From positions 558,001-622,000 of the forward strand of contig NZ_CP041764.1 in assembly GCF_009817885.1 (NCBI RefSeq): a stretch of 64,000 bases of DNA, given 5' to 3'. Origin of the DNA: Serratia rhizosphaerae. GTDB taxonomy: Bacteria > Pseudomonadota > Gammaproteobacteria > Enterobacterales > Enterobacteriaceae. A program made the translations under genes and the position numbers. This document shows, piece after piece, positions 8,729 through 17,868 of this stretch (position 1 is the first letter of the stretch; each line of letters starts with the position of its first letter). The notes beneath the pieces are model-generated. The model saw only the letters and a program-made list of their open reading frames with translations. It was not told the DNA's origin and did not search any database.

Positions 8729-10426
8729 ATGGAACTTGAATACGAAAGCAAACGCCCGCTGTACATCCCCTATGCCGGCCCGATTCTGTTGGAATTTCCG
8801 CTACTTAACAAAGGCAGCGCCTTCACCGAAGATGAACGCAGCCACTTCAACCTGCACGGTCTGCTGCCCGAAGCGGTAGAAACCATCGAAGAACAGGTCG
8901 AGCGCGCCTACCGCCAGTATCAAGATTTCAAAAACGACAACGACAAACATATCTACCTGCGCAACATCCAGGACACCAACGAAACGCTGTTCTATCGCCT
9001 GCTGGACTCGCACCTGAGCGAGATGATGCCAATCATCTACACACCGACGGTCGGCGAGGCCTGCGAACACTTCTCAGATATCTACCGCCGCGCGCGCGGG
9101 CTGTTTATCTCGTACCCGAACCGCGACCGCATCGACGACATGCTGCAAAACGCCACCAAGCAGAACGTGAAGGTGATTGTCGTCACCGACGGCGAGCGTA
9201 TTCTCGGCCTCGGCGATCAGGGCATCGGCGGCATGGGCATTCCGATCGGTAAACTGTCGCTGTACACCGCCTGCGGCGGCATCAGCCCGGCCTATACCCT
9301 GCCGGTGGTGCTGGACGTCGGCACCAACAACCCGCAGCGCCTGAACGACCCGCTGTATATGGGCTGGCGCCACCCGCGTATCTCCGGCGAGGAGTACCAT
9401 GAGTTCGTCGAAGCATTTATTCAGGCGGTCAAACGCCGCTGGCCGAACGTACTGCTGCAGTTCGAGGACTTCGCGCAGAATAACGCCACCCCGCTGCTGA
9501 ACCGCTACCGCGACGAAATCTGCTGCTTCAACGACGATATTCAGGGCACCGCCGCGGTCACGCTCGGCAGCCTGATCGCCGCCAGCCGCGCCGCCGGCTG
9601 CCGGCTGCGCGACCAGACCGTCACCTTCCTCGGCGCGGGTTCCGCCGGCTGCGGCATCGCCGAGCAGATTATCGCCCAGATGAAGTCGGAAGGCCTGAGT
9701 GAAGACGAAGCGCGGGCGCGCGTGTTCATGGTTGACCGTTTCGGCCTGCTGACCGACAAACTGCCGAACCTGCTCGACTTCCAGAGCAAACTGGTGCAAA
9801 AGAGCGAAACGCTGGCGCACTGGAACGTCAGCAACGATGCCATTTCACTGATGGACGTGGTGCGCAACGCCAAACCAAGCATTCTGATCGGCGTTTCCGG
9901 CCAGCCGGGGCTGTTCACCGAAGAACTGATCCGCGAAATGCATCAGCACTGCCCGCGGCCAATCGTCATGCCGCTGTCCAACCCGACCTCCCGCGTTGAG
10001 GCGCGCCCGGAAGATATCATCAACTGGACCGACGGCGCCGCGCTGGTAGCCACCGGCAGCCCGTTCGCGCCGGTCAGCTACCGCGATCGCCAGTATCCGA
10101 TCGCCCAGTGCAACAACTCCTATATCTTCCCGGGGATTGGTCTCGGCGTGCTGGCTTCCGGCGCGTCGCGCGTCACCGACTCGATGCTGATGGCCGCCAG
10201 CCGCGCGCTGGCCGACTGTTCGCCGCTGGCGACCGACGGCTACGGCGCACTGCTGCCGGATATCGACGATATTCAGGGCGTATCGAAATGCATCGCCATG
10301 GAAGTGGGCAAGGCCGCACAGCTGCAGGGCGTGGCGGTGGTAACGTCTGAAGAAGCGCTGTCCAAAGCGATTGAGCACAACTTCTGGCGTCCGCAGTACC
10401 GCAGCTACAAGCGTACCTCGTTCTAA
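8729..10426 (+). CDS. maeA: NAD-dependent malic enzyme
   Basis: Oxidatively decarboxylates L-malate to pyruvate with NAD+, feeding gluconeogenic and C4-acid metabolism in the cytosol. The 565-residue length equals that of E. coli MaeA/SfcA. Visible signatures are the N-terminal malic domain with YTPTVGEAC near residue 105, the metal-binding FEDFA...FNDDIQGTA region, and the Rossmann GAGSAGCG segment near 300. The start at 8729 has a modest GAGTGA site. A strong terminator follows. It lies between cdd and sanA, which are neighbours in E. coli, so maeA is an insertion relative to that order. Confidence 0.96.
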   Translation: MELEYESKRPLYIPYAGPILLEFPLLNKGSAFTEDERSHFNLHGLLPEAVETIEEQVERAYRQYQDFKNDNDKHIYLRNIQDTNETLFYRLLDSHLSEMMPIIYTPTVGEACEHFSDIYRRARGLFISYPNRDRIDDMLQNATKQNVKVIVVTDGERILGLGDQGIGGMGIPIGKLSLYTACGGISPAYTLPVVLDVGTNNPQRLNDPLYMGWRHPRISGEEYHEFVEAFIQAVKRRWPNVLLQFEDFAQNNATPLLNRYRDEICCFNDDIQGTAAVTLGSLIAASRAAGCRLRDQTVTFLGAGSAGCGIAEQIIAQMKSEGLSEDEARARVFMVDRFGLLTDKLPNLLDFQSKLVQKSETLAHWNVSNDAISLMDVVRNAKPSILIGVSGQPGLFTEELIREMHQHCPRPIVMPLSNPTSRVEARPEDIINWTDGAALVATGSPFAPVSYRDRQYPIAQCNNSYIFPGIGLGVLASGASRVTDSMLMAASRALADCSPLATDGYGALLPDIDDIQGVSKCIAMEVGKAAQLQGVAVVTSEEALSKAIEHNFWRPQYRSYKRTSF

Positions 10427-10437
10427 TCAACACCCCG

Positions 10438-10465
10438 CCGGCCAGCATTCGTCTGGCCGGTTTTT
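10438..10465 (+). terminator. maeA terminator
   Basis: Perfect eight-pair stem CCGGCCAG/CTGGCCGG (10438-10445, 10453-10460) with a 7-base loop and TTTTT. Confidence 0.92.
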
Positions 10466-10600
10466 CCTCTCCCTGAGTCCGCCGCCAACAAAAAGTGCCA
10501 TGCACTCCCCGCATCGGCAGGTGGAGCGCTTGCGTCAAATTGTCAGGTAAAGTAGCCTTGATCCACCTTTTTTTCAGATTTATGCGCGTAAGGCCAAAAC

Positions 10601-11344
10601 ATGTGGAAACGCCTGATAATTAGCCTGTTCGTCATCGCCGTGGCGCTGATGTTAGCGGCTATCGCGCTCGATCGCTGGATCAGTTGGAAAACCGCGCCCT
10701 ATATCTACGAAGAGGTGCAACAACTGCCGGATCGCCAGGTCGGCGTGGTGCTCGGCACCGCCAAATATTACCGCACCGGGGTGATTAATCAGTATTACCG
10801 TTACCGCATGCAGGGGGCAATCAACGCCTACAACAGCGGTAAGGTGAAGTATCTGCTGCTGAGCGGCGACAATGCGCTGCAGAGCTATAACGAACCGATG
10901 ACCATGCGCCGCGATCTGATCGCCGCCGGCGTAGCACCCAGCGATATCGTGCTCGACTACGCCGGTTTCCGTACGCTGGATTCAATTGTGCGGACGCGTA
11001 AGGTGTTCGACGCCAACGACTTTACCATTATCACCCAGCGCTTCCACTGCGAGCGGGCGCTGTTTATCGCCCTGCATATGGGCATCCAGGCGCAGTGCTT
11101 CGCCGTTCCTTCTCCCAAGAATATGCTGACGGTGCGCGTGCGTGAAATCTTCGCCCGCCTCGGCGCGCTGAACGATCTGTATATCCTCAAGCGCGAGCCG
11201 CGCTTTCTCGGGCCGCTGATCCCGATCTCCGCCATGCATAAAGTGCCGGAAGACGCCCAGGGTTATCCGGCGGTATCGCCGGAACAGCTGGTGGAACTGG
11301 AGCAGAAACTGGCGGCAGAAAAGCAAAAAGCACAGGCCAAATAA
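10601..11344 (+). CDS. sanA: SanA, DUF218 envelope-barrier protein
   Basis: A 247-residue protein of the ElyC/SanA/YdcF family (DUF218). One N-terminal membrane helix (about 5-25) anchors a periplasmic domain with the family's VVLGTAKY segment near 50 and LLLSGDN near 88. In E. coli, sanA restores vancomycin exclusion at high temperature and affects the cell-envelope barrier; the biochemical activity is not settled. It starts after an AAGG site and ends in a strong terminator shared with yeiB. Proximity to cdd matches E. coli. Confidence 0.93.
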   Translation: MWKRLIISLFVIAVALMLAAIALDRWISWKTAPYIYEEVQQLPDRQVGVVLGTAKYYRTGVINQYYRYRMQGAINAYNSGKVKYLLLSGDNALQSYNEPMTMRRDLIAAGVAPSDIVLDYAGFRTLDSIVRTRKVFDANDFTIITQRFHCERALFIALHMGIQAQCFAVPSPKNMLTVRVREIFARLGALNDLYILKREPRFLGPLIPISAMHKVPEDAQGYPAVSPEQLVELEQKLAAEKQKAQAK

Positions 11345-11347
11345 GCC

Positions 11348-11376
11348 AACGGCCGGCATAATGCCGGCCGTTTTAG
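11348..11376. terminator. Shared terminator of sanA and yeiB
   Basis: Eleven-pair stem AACGGCCGGCA/TGCCGGCCGTT with a 3-base loop, a TTTT tail on the plus strand and AA before the stem. It sits between convergent genes. Confidence 0.88.
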
Positions 11377-11381
11377 TCTTC

Positions 11382-12563
11382 CTAACGCCGCAGATGGCGT
11401 TCTCCCTCGCCGGCGCCGAGCGCCGTCAGCCGACGCCACAGCCACTCTGCCGGCCCCTGTTCAAAATAGCGCAGCCACAGCTGTGAAAAGCACAGGTTCG
11501 CCAGCCACACCAGCGGCACAATCGCCACCAGCTGCCAACGGTCAAGCTGCTGGTAGAGGCCGAAACGGTAGAACAGCGTGGTGCAAATCAGCGTTTGCAG
11601 CAGATAATTACTGAGCGCCATACGGCCGACCTGCGTCAGCCAACGTCCGACCGGCCATCTTGCCAGATGTCCCCAGAAGCCGTAGCACATCGCCAGATAG
11701 CCCATCGCCTGCAGCGGCGCGCCCAGCTCGCGCGGCACCTGCAGCAGAAAACCGCTCCAGCGGTAATCCCACTGCAGGTGCCACTGCAGCGCCACCGCCG
11801 GCAGCTGGATCAGCAGCGACAGCGGAATCAGCCAGGCCGCCTGCCGCCGATAATACGCCGGCGCAAAGTGGCCGCGCAGCCAGCCGCTGCGCATCAAACC
11901 GGCGCCGAACAGCATCAGCCCCGCCAGTTCCCAGCCGTACTGCGCGCCGATCGCCAGCAGGCTGGATGAGAGCAGATCCACCCGGTTGCGCCAGGCCTCA
12001 AACCCGCCCTGCAGTTTCCACAGCTGTTCATACTGCAGCTCGGCCGGGCCGGGCTGCCAGAAACTGCCCGGCGTACCATCGGTGGCAAAACTTAACAGCA
12101 GCAGCAGCGTAACGCCGATGCCATACAGCACCGCGCCGGTTTTCAGCAGGGTAAAGGTGTCTTTCGCTTCGCGGATCATCCGCCAGCACACCAGCCCGAT
12201 CAGGCCGTACGCCAGCAGAATATCGCCGTCCCATAAAAAAATGCCGTGCCCCAGCCCGAACAGCACCAGCCAGGTCAGACGCGCGCGGATCCAGCCTTTG
12301 CCGCGGTGCAACAGCAGCTGCAGCCCGGCGCCGAACAGCAGCGCAAACATCGCCAAAAATTTGGCCTGGGTAAACAGATCCAGCAGCGCCCAGGCCCAGG
12401 CGTCAGACAGTGCAGGCTGGCCCTGATAGGCCGGGTTAAGATACGCCGCTTTCGGCAGCCCAAAGGCGCTGATGTTCATCAGCAAAATACCGAGAATGGC
12501 GATGCCGCGCGCGCAGTCCAGAGTGGCAATACGCGGCAGCGGCGCCGATGCAGGAGGGTTCAT
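11382..12563 (-). CDS. yeiB: DUF418 membrane protein YeiB
   Basis: A 393-residue polytopic membrane protein with the DUF418 family's N-terminal RIATLDCARGIAILGILLMN signature and about ten hydrophobic segments. The FLAMFALLFGAGLQ and VGRMALSNYLLQT stretches are typical of the family. Its function is unknown. In E. coli yeiB directly follows folE; here about 5.3 kb separates them, filled by the lhgO/TRAP unit. The start ATG at 12561-12563 has only a weak ribosome-binding site. In the 149-base gap to lhgO I see no clear signal. Confidence 0.9.
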   Translation of the reverse strand: MNPPASAPLPRIATLDCARGIAILGILLMNISAFGLPKAAYLNPAYQGQPALSDAWAWALLDLFTQAKFLAMFALLFGAGLQLLLHRGKGWIRARLTWLVLFGLGHGIFLWDGDILLAYGLIGLVCWRMIREAKDTFTLLKTGAVLYGIGVTLLLLLSFATDGTPGSFWQPGPAELQYEQLWKLQGGFEAWRNRVDLLSSSLLAIGAQYGWELAGLMLFGAGLMRSGWLRGHFAPAYYRRQAAWLIPLSLLIQLPAVALQWHLQWDYRWSGFLLQVPRELGAPLQAMGYLAMCYGFWGHLARWPVGRWLTQVGRMALSNYLLQTLICTTLFYRFGLYQQLDRWQLVAIVPLVWLANLCFSQLWLRYFEQGPAEWLWRRLTALGAGEGERHLRR

Positions 12564-12712
12564 GGGATACCGCTGTTATTCAATCCGATAAAAATACGCC
12601 CGCAGGCGCAGGGCCATACCGGCAAATTCGCCCCGCACCCGGCGGGATGGGGGCGTTATATTAAGCATTAAAAATAGCGTATATGCCATCCTTTCGCTGG
12701 CGCTGCGGACAA

Positions 12713-13903
12713 TTACAGGTGAGCAAGATGCTGACGTACGATTTCGCGGCCAATCTCCAGCGAAGCGGTCGCCGCCGGGGAAGGCGCATTGCACACGTGC
12801 AGCGAACGGCGGCCGGTCACGAAGTGGAAGTCGTCCACCAGCTTGCCGTCAGCGGTCAGCGCCTGCGCCCGGACGCCGGCGGGGCCGGGTTGAATATCTT
12901 GCTCTTGCAGCGCCGGAATCAGCCGGCGGGCATTTTCCGTAAACCGGCGGCGCGACAGCGAGCGCCGCACCTCCGCCAGCCCTTCCCCCATATACTGGCC
13001 GGCAATCTTCCAAAAGCCGCGATAGCTCAGCACTTCGCCCAGATCGCGCAGGCTGACGTCACATTTGCGGTAACCCTCGCGCTTGAATGCCAGCACCGCG
13101 TTCGGCCCCACGTCCCGCTTGCCGTTGTGCATGCGGGTGAAATGTACGCCGAGGAAGGGAAAGTCCGGGTTCGGCACCGGATAAATCAAGTGATTGACCA
13201 GATAATTTTTTTCACTGTTCAGCACAAAGTATTCACCGCGAAACGGCACTATTTTCATGCCGGTGTCATAGCCCGCCAGTTTGGCAATGCGGTCGCTGAA
13301 TAGCCCCGCGCAGTTGACCAGCCATTTTCCCTGATAGCTCTGCCCCGGCGTCTGTACCTCGACGCCGTCGCTGCGCTCCGCGATCCCCACCACCTGCCGG
13401 CCAAAGTGGATCTCACCGCCGCGCTGCCGGATGATGTCCGCCAGTTTGGCGGCCACCTGCGCATAGTTGACGATGCCGGCGTCGGGCACCAGCAGCGCCT
13501 CCAGCCCGTTGACATGGGGTTCCCGCTCGCGCAGCTCGGCGGCCGACAGGCGGTGCACCGCCAGACCGTTCTCCAGACCACGCCGGTAGATATTCTCCAG
13601 CAGTTCCAGCTCCTTCAGCTGTGTGGCGACAATCACCTTGCCGCAGCGGTCGTGATACAGCTCATGCTGACGGCAGAAGGCGAACATGCTCTGGTTGCCC
13701 TGCCTGGCCAGGCGCGCCTTCAGGCTGCCGGGCTTATAGTAGATGCCGGAGTGCACCACATTACTGTTATGGCCGCTCTGGTGGGCCGCCGGGCCGGACT
13801 CTTTATCCACAATCAGCAGTTTCAGGCGCGGATTGTGTTCCTGCAACGCATGGGCGACGCCCAGCCCCACCAGCCCGCTGCCGATAATGATTACGTCATA
13901 CAT
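12713..13903 (-). CDS. lhgO: L-2-hydroxyglutarate oxidase
   Basis: A 396-residue FAD-dependent oxidoreductase that converts L-2-hydroxyglutarate to 2-oxoglutarate, passing electrons to the membrane quinone pool. The N-terminal dinucleotide fold IIIGSGLVGLG, the GHNSNVVHSGIYY segment near residue 44, GVHFTRMHNGKRDVGPNAVL and the C-terminal CNAPSPAATAS all match LhgO/YgaF. It starts two bases after the GntR gene, behind GGGAAAGG, and is the last gene of a four-gene unit. Compared with E. coli, where lhgO sits with glaH and gabDTP, this context is different. Confidence 0.9.
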   Translation of the reverse strand: MYDVIIIGSGLVGLGVAHALQEHNPRLKLLIVDKESGPAAHQSGHNSNVVHSGIYYKPGSLKARLARQGNQSMFAFCRQHELYHDRCGKVIVATQLKELELLENIYRRGLENGLAVHRLSAAELREREPHVNGLEALLVPDAGIVNYAQVAAKLADIIRQRGGEIHFGRQVVGIAERSDGVEVQTPGQSYQGKWLVNCAGLFSDRIAKLAGYDTGMKIVPFRGEYFVLNSEKNYLVNHLIYPVPNPDFPFLGVHFTRMHNGKRDVGPNAVLAFKREGYRKCDVSLRDLGEVLSYRGFWKIAGQYMGEGLAEVRRSLSRRRFTENARRLIPALQEQDIQPGPAGVRAQALTADGKLVDDFHFVTGRRSLHVCNAPSPAATASLEIGREIVRQHLAHL

Positions 13904-13905
13904 GG

Positions 13906-14622
13906 TTATGCCTTTCCCTCTTGTTCCAGCCTGCGCAGCTTGCCGCGCACGTTACTCAGGTGATGTTGCATATTGCCGGCCGCCGCCGCCGCATCGCCGG
14001 CCTTAATCGCCAGCCACACCCGTTCATGTTCATCGATCACCCGCTGACGCTCGTCGGCCCGTCCCAGGTTGTGACTGAGCGAATACACCAGCACGCCGAG
14101 ATACAGTTCATGCATGTTGTCGAGGATTTGGACAAAAAACGGATTATGCGAAGCCTGCATAATGGCGCGGTGAAACAGATAATCCTGCTGATGGCCGATC
14201 TGCCCTTCGTGCAGCGTGGTATGGCGGAAGTCCAGGAAAGCCTGCTCGATATTCTGCAGGTCCTGCGCATTGCGTCGCTGCGCGGCCATGGCCGCCGCCT
14301 GCTGTTCGATCACCTCGCGCATCTCCAGCAGCGACTCCACCTCGCTGCGGTCAGCGACCTCCATCACCAGCGGTTCGTACTTGCTGAGCAGCGAATGCTG
14401 CTCAACCCGGTGGCCGCCGCCCTGGCGGGAAGAGATAATGCCGCTGACTTCCAGAATACCCAGCGCCTCGCGCACCGGCGCACGGCTGACGCCGAAGGCG
14501 TCGGCCAGTTCATTTTCCGACGGCAGCTTGTTTCCCACCGGATAGGTACCGTCATGGATGCCCGCCTTGAGCTGCGCCAGTACCTGGTGAGACGCTTTTC
14601 GTCTGGTGACTTTATTGATCAT
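13906..14622 (-). CDS. GntR-family regulator, FadR subfamily
   Basis: A 238-residue transcription factor. The N-terminal winged helix (about 10-75) shows the GntR pattern KLPSENELADAFGVSRAPVR. The C-terminal FCD domain has the helical metal- or ligand-binding pattern, with DYLFHRAIMQASHNPF and an acidic HERVW segment near the end. Such regulators usually repress the operon they belong to and respond to a carboxylic acid. The position between the TRAP transporter and lhgO suggests L-2-hydroxyglutarate or a related dicarboxylate as effector. A GGGGAGGAG ribosome-binding site fixes the start. A candidate operator lies at 17678-17687. Confidence 0.9.
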   Translation of the reverse strand: MINKVTRRKASHQVLAQLKAGIHDGTYPVGNKLPSENELADAFGVSRAPVREALGILEVSGIISSRQGGGHRVEQHSLLSKYEPLVMEVADRSEVESLLEMREVIEQQAAAMAAQRRNAQDLQNIEQAFLDFRHTTLHEGQIGHQQDYLFHRAIMQASHNPFFVQILDNMHELYLGVLVYSLSHNLGRADERQRVIDEHERVWLAIKAGDAAAAAGNMQHHLSNVRGKLRRLEQEGKA

Positions 14623-14637
14623 GCTCCTCCCCGTAAA

Positions 14638-16593
14638 TCATGCCGACTCCTCCGGCGCGGCCGAACGCCGTCTGAAACGCAGCAGGTGCAGAGTGCCGGC
14701 AGAGATAATCAGCGCCAGCCCGCCAAGGTCGGTCATCAGCCCCGGCTTAATCAGCAGAATGGCGGCGCAGGTAAACAGCACGCGCTCCAGCCAGTGGGCC
14801 TTCATCAGCCAGAAGTTGGCGCTGGCAATGGAGAGCGCATAGATGCCCACCAGCGCGGTGGCCACCATATGGATCACCGACAGCACATTCACCGCGTCCC
14901 CCTGCATCAGCAGCATCGGGTTATACACCAGAATAAACGGGATGATAAAACCGGGCAGCGCCAGCCGCACCGCCTCCCAGGAGGTTTGCATCGGATCGGC
15001 GCGGGCAATGCTGGCGGCGGTATAGCTGGCCAGCGCCACCGGCGGCGTGATATTGGACAGCGCGCCAAACCAGAACACGAAGAAATGCGCCGCCAGCGGC
15101 ATCACGCCGGCCTTGATCAGAATCGGCGACACCGTTACCGCCACCACGATATACAGCGCGGTGGAGGGCAGCCCCATACTCAGCACGATGCACACCAGCA
15201 TCACCACCAGCAAAATCATCCACAGCGTGTTGTTGGTCATCGACACAATATTAAACGCCAGGGTCGAGCCGATGCCGGTCATGGTCACCACGCAGATGAT
15301 CACCCCGATCGCCGCACAGGCGATGGTCACCTGAATCGATCCTCTGGCCGCTTCATTCAGCGCCTCGGCGATTTTTCTCGGCGTCATACGCACCGCGCTG
15401 TCCGGCGTCAGCCAGCTGGCGGCGATAATGGCGACGATCCCCAGAAAGCCGGCGTAAATCGGCGTTTTACCCAGCAGTAAGGCGCCAATCACGATAAACA
15501 GCGGCAACAGCAGCAGCCCGCGCGCCTTCAGCACCGCTTTCACCTGCGGGATATTTTCCTTACTGATGCCCTTCAGCCCCTGCTTTTTGGCCTCCAGATC
15601 GATGGCGATAATCAGCGCCGCGTAGTACAGCAGCGCCGGCACGATGGCGGCAATCACGATGGTGGTGTAAGAGATGCCGAGGAAGCCGGCCATGATAAAC
15701 GCCGCCGCGCCCATAATCGGCGGCATGATCATGCCGCCGGTCGACGCCGTCGCCTCGACCGCGCCGGCGAATTTTGGCGTGAGTCCGATGCTTTTCATCA
15801 GCGGAATGGTAAAGGTGCCGGTGGTGGCGACGTTGGCGACCGCGCTGCCGCTCAGCGATCCGGTCAGCGCCGAGGAGATCACCGCCACCTGCGCCGGGCC
15901 GCCGCGACGACGCCCGGCCACCGCCAGCGCCAGATCGTTAAACAGCTGCGTCGCGCCGCTGACGCTGAGGAACGCGCCGAACAGAATAAACACCGCGATC
16001 GCAGTGGCGGCGGTCGACAGGGTAATGCCGAAAATCCCTTCGCTGGTCATAAACAGCCGGTACAGCAATCGCTCGACCGAAAAACCGCTGTGGCCGAAGA
16101 TGCCCATAAAATACTGGCCAAACAGCGCATAGATAATGGCGAACGTCGCCAGGCTGGGAATAAACAGGCCGGTGGTGCGGCGCGCGGCCTCAAACAGTAC
16201 GCCGATGCCCAGCGCCGCCATCAGGTAATCGGTGGTATTGGGCAGGCTCTTGCGCACCACGTGCAGGTCGAGATAGTTAAAATAGAAATAGCCGTAGCCG
16301 ATCAGCGTCAGCACGATAAACAGATAGTCCCAGGCGTTAAATTTGGCCGTCGCGTGCTTTTTGGAGAACGGGAACAAAATAAAGCCCAACACCAAAATCC
16401 CGGTCAGGAAAGTGGTATTGCGATAAAACTCCTGGGTATTGGCCAGCGCGTTGGAATAAACGGCGTACAGCGAAATCGCGATCGCCAGCACGGTGGCGAA
16501 CAGCGCATAGCGTCCGGCCAGCGGGCGGCTGCCGGCGCCCGCCTCTTTATCCAGCGAGGTATCCGGCTGCGGCGTCAAGGGCGTGGTGTTCAT
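14638..16593 (-). CDS. TRAP transporter, fused 4TM/12TM permease (TAXI type)
   Basis: A 651-residue inner-membrane permease in which the small (DctQ-like) and large (DctM-like) TRAP subunits are one polypeptide, as is usual for TAXI systems. The first ~180 residues hold the small-subunit-type helices. The large-subunit core follows, with SGSAVANVATTGTFTIPLMK and GGMIMPPIMGAAAFIMAGFL near 240-300 and SMGLPSTALYIVVAV later. These systems use ion gradients to import acidic solutes delivered by a periplasmic receptor. It overlaps the receptor gene by four bases (ATGA), indicating translational coupling. The solute is unproven; the linked lhgO points to L-2-hydroxyglutarate or a related acid. Confidence 0.9.
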   Translation of the reverse strand: MNTTPLTPQPDTSLDKEAGAGSRPLAGRYALFATVLAIAISLYAVYSNALANTQEFYRNTTFLTGILVLGFILFPFSKKHATAKFNAWDYLFIVLTLIGYGYFYFNYLDLHVVRKSLPNTTDYLMAALGIGVLFEAARRTTGLFIPSLATFAIIYALFGQYFMGIFGHSGFSVERLLYRLFMTSEGIFGITLSTAATAIAVFILFGAFLSVSGATQLFNDLALAVAGRRRGGPAQVAVISSALTGSLSGSAVANVATTGTFTIPLMKSIGLTPKFAGAVEATASTGGMIMPPIMGAAAFIMAGFLGISYTTIVIAAIVPALLYYAALIIAIDLEAKKQGLKGISKENIPQVKAVLKARGLLLLPLFIVIGALLLGKTPIYAGFLGIVAIIAASWLTPDSAVRMTPRKIAEALNEAARGSIQVTIACAAIGVIICVVTMTGIGSTLAFNIVSMTNNTLWMILLVVMLVCIVLSMGLPSTALYIVVAVTVSPILIKAGVMPLAAHFFVFWFGALSNITPPVALASYTAASIARADPMQTSWEAVRLALPGFIIPFILVYNPMLLMQGDAVNVLSVIHMVATALVGIYALSIASANFWLMKAHWLERVLFTCAAILLIKPGLMTDLGGLALIISAGTLHLLRFRRRSAAPEESA

Positions 16594-17630
16594 AGCGCCT
16601 CCGTAGCGCGATCGGCGCGCGCTTCTGGTGGAATAAGCTCGGCGGGGACATTAACCCCGGCTTCACGGAAATAGGTGTACGCCCCCAGATGCAGAGGCAC
16701 CGACACCCCTTTCAGGGCATTTTCCAGCGAGATGTTTTTGGCCGCGCTGTGCACCTGATGCACTTCCGGCAGGTTCTCAAACATCGCCTTGGTCAGGTCA
16801 TAGACAATCTTGTCATCAATGCCGCGCGTGGTGACCAGAATATTAGGCTGCGCGATGGTCGCCACCGCCTTGGTTTGCCGCGGGTAGGTATCCGCCGCAA
16901 TCACGAAGCGGAACCAGGCGTTGGCGACGGCGTTAATGCTGGCCATCTGCTCATCGGTCACTTCCAGAATGCGCGAGGGCACGCCGCTGGCGTACATATC
17001 GGTCACCGCGGCGGCAGGCACGCCGGCAGGCAGCGCGCCGCCGTCAAGCCGCCCATCGCGCATCGCCGAGACGGTGTCGCCATAGCCCAGGTATTCCGGC
17101 GAAATGTTTTTCTTGCTCATGTTGACGCCGCGCAGGATAACCAGCGTCGACTGCTCCGTGCCGCTGGCCTGCGGCCCCACCGAGAAACGGCTGCCGGCGA
17201 TGTCGTTCAGCGTGCCGTCCTTGACCTTACTTTCCAGCATCACAAAATGCTCGACGTTGGGCCACAGCATGGAGATAGAGCGCAGGTCGCCGTAGGCGCG
17301 CCCGGCAAAGTTCCCCACGCCCTGATAGGCCTCAACCGCCAGCAGGCTCTGCAAAATGGCCAGTTGGGCCTCATCCTTCTGCAGCAGATCGATATTCTCG
17401 ATCGAGCCGGCGGAAGACTGCCCGGTCACCTGAATACCATCCGGCTTCAGCCGGGTGCTCCAGACATTAGCCAGACCGACCCCCATCGGGTAATACGTTC
17501 CCCCGGTTGAGGCGGTCGCTACGGACAGGAATGTCTTGTTTTCATTCTCTATTTTGCCGACGACCGCCAGTACCGCCACGGCAACGGCCGCAAAGGCGAA
17601 CAGCAACAGTTTGATTTTTCTATTTTTCAT
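16590..17630 (-). CDS. TAXI-family TRAP solute-binding protein
   Basis: A 346-residue periplasmic receptor for the adjacent fused permease. An N-terminal hydrophobic segment (about 5-24) acts as signal peptide or anchor, followed by the TAXI hallmark ATASTGGTYYPMGVGLANVW near residue 37 and GQSSAGSIENIDLL. The start is taken as the ATG at 17628-17630, with GGGTGA upstream; the reading frame is open for 20 further residues upstream, but those look non-coding. It is the first gene of the leftward unit and sits just below a palindromic operator candidate. Confidence 0.9.
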   Translation of the reverse strand: MKNRKIKLLLFAFAAVAVAVLAVVGKIENENKTFLSVATASTGGTYYPMGVGLANVWSTRLKPDGIQVTGQSSAGSIENIDLLQKDEAQLAILQSLLAVEAYQGVGNFAGRAYGDLRSISMLWPNVEHFVMLESKVKDGTLNDIAGSRFSVGPQASGTEQSTLVILRGVNMSKKNISPEYLGYGDTVSAMRDGRLDGGALPAGVPAAAVTDMYASGVPSRILEVTDEQMASINAVANAWFRFVIAADTYPRQTKAVATIAQPNILVTTRGIDDKIVYDLTKAMFENLPEVHQVHSAAKNISLENALKGVSVPLHLGAYTYFREAGVNVPAELIPPEARADRATEAL

Positions 17631-17677
17631 TAAATTCACCCGATGTTTTGAAACAAATAGAAAACATTTACCTAAAC

Positions 17678-17687
17678 TTGTATACAA
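17678..17687 (-). promoter_or_regulatory. Candidate GntR operator of the TRAP-lhgO unit
   Basis: Perfect 10-bp palindrome TTGTATACAA about 48 bases upstream of the TAXI gene. This shape is typical of FadR/VanR-subfamily GntR sites. It lies where the promoter must be, which suits repression by the linked regulator. No confident -35/-10 pair was assigned. Confidence 0.6.
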
Positions 17688-17868
17688 CATGACAAATTCG
17701 TTTAGCTAACCGCCATTGGCGGATTTGTGATCGGGATGAGCAAAAAACGGGCGATGCGGCGACAGGAATGTGACGCAGATAAAAGATCGGCAGCGGAATT
17801 GAAAATGCGGGAAAAAGCGGGGAAAAACGGCCGGCGCCCTCAGAACGAGCGCGCCGGTTTATCGTGCG

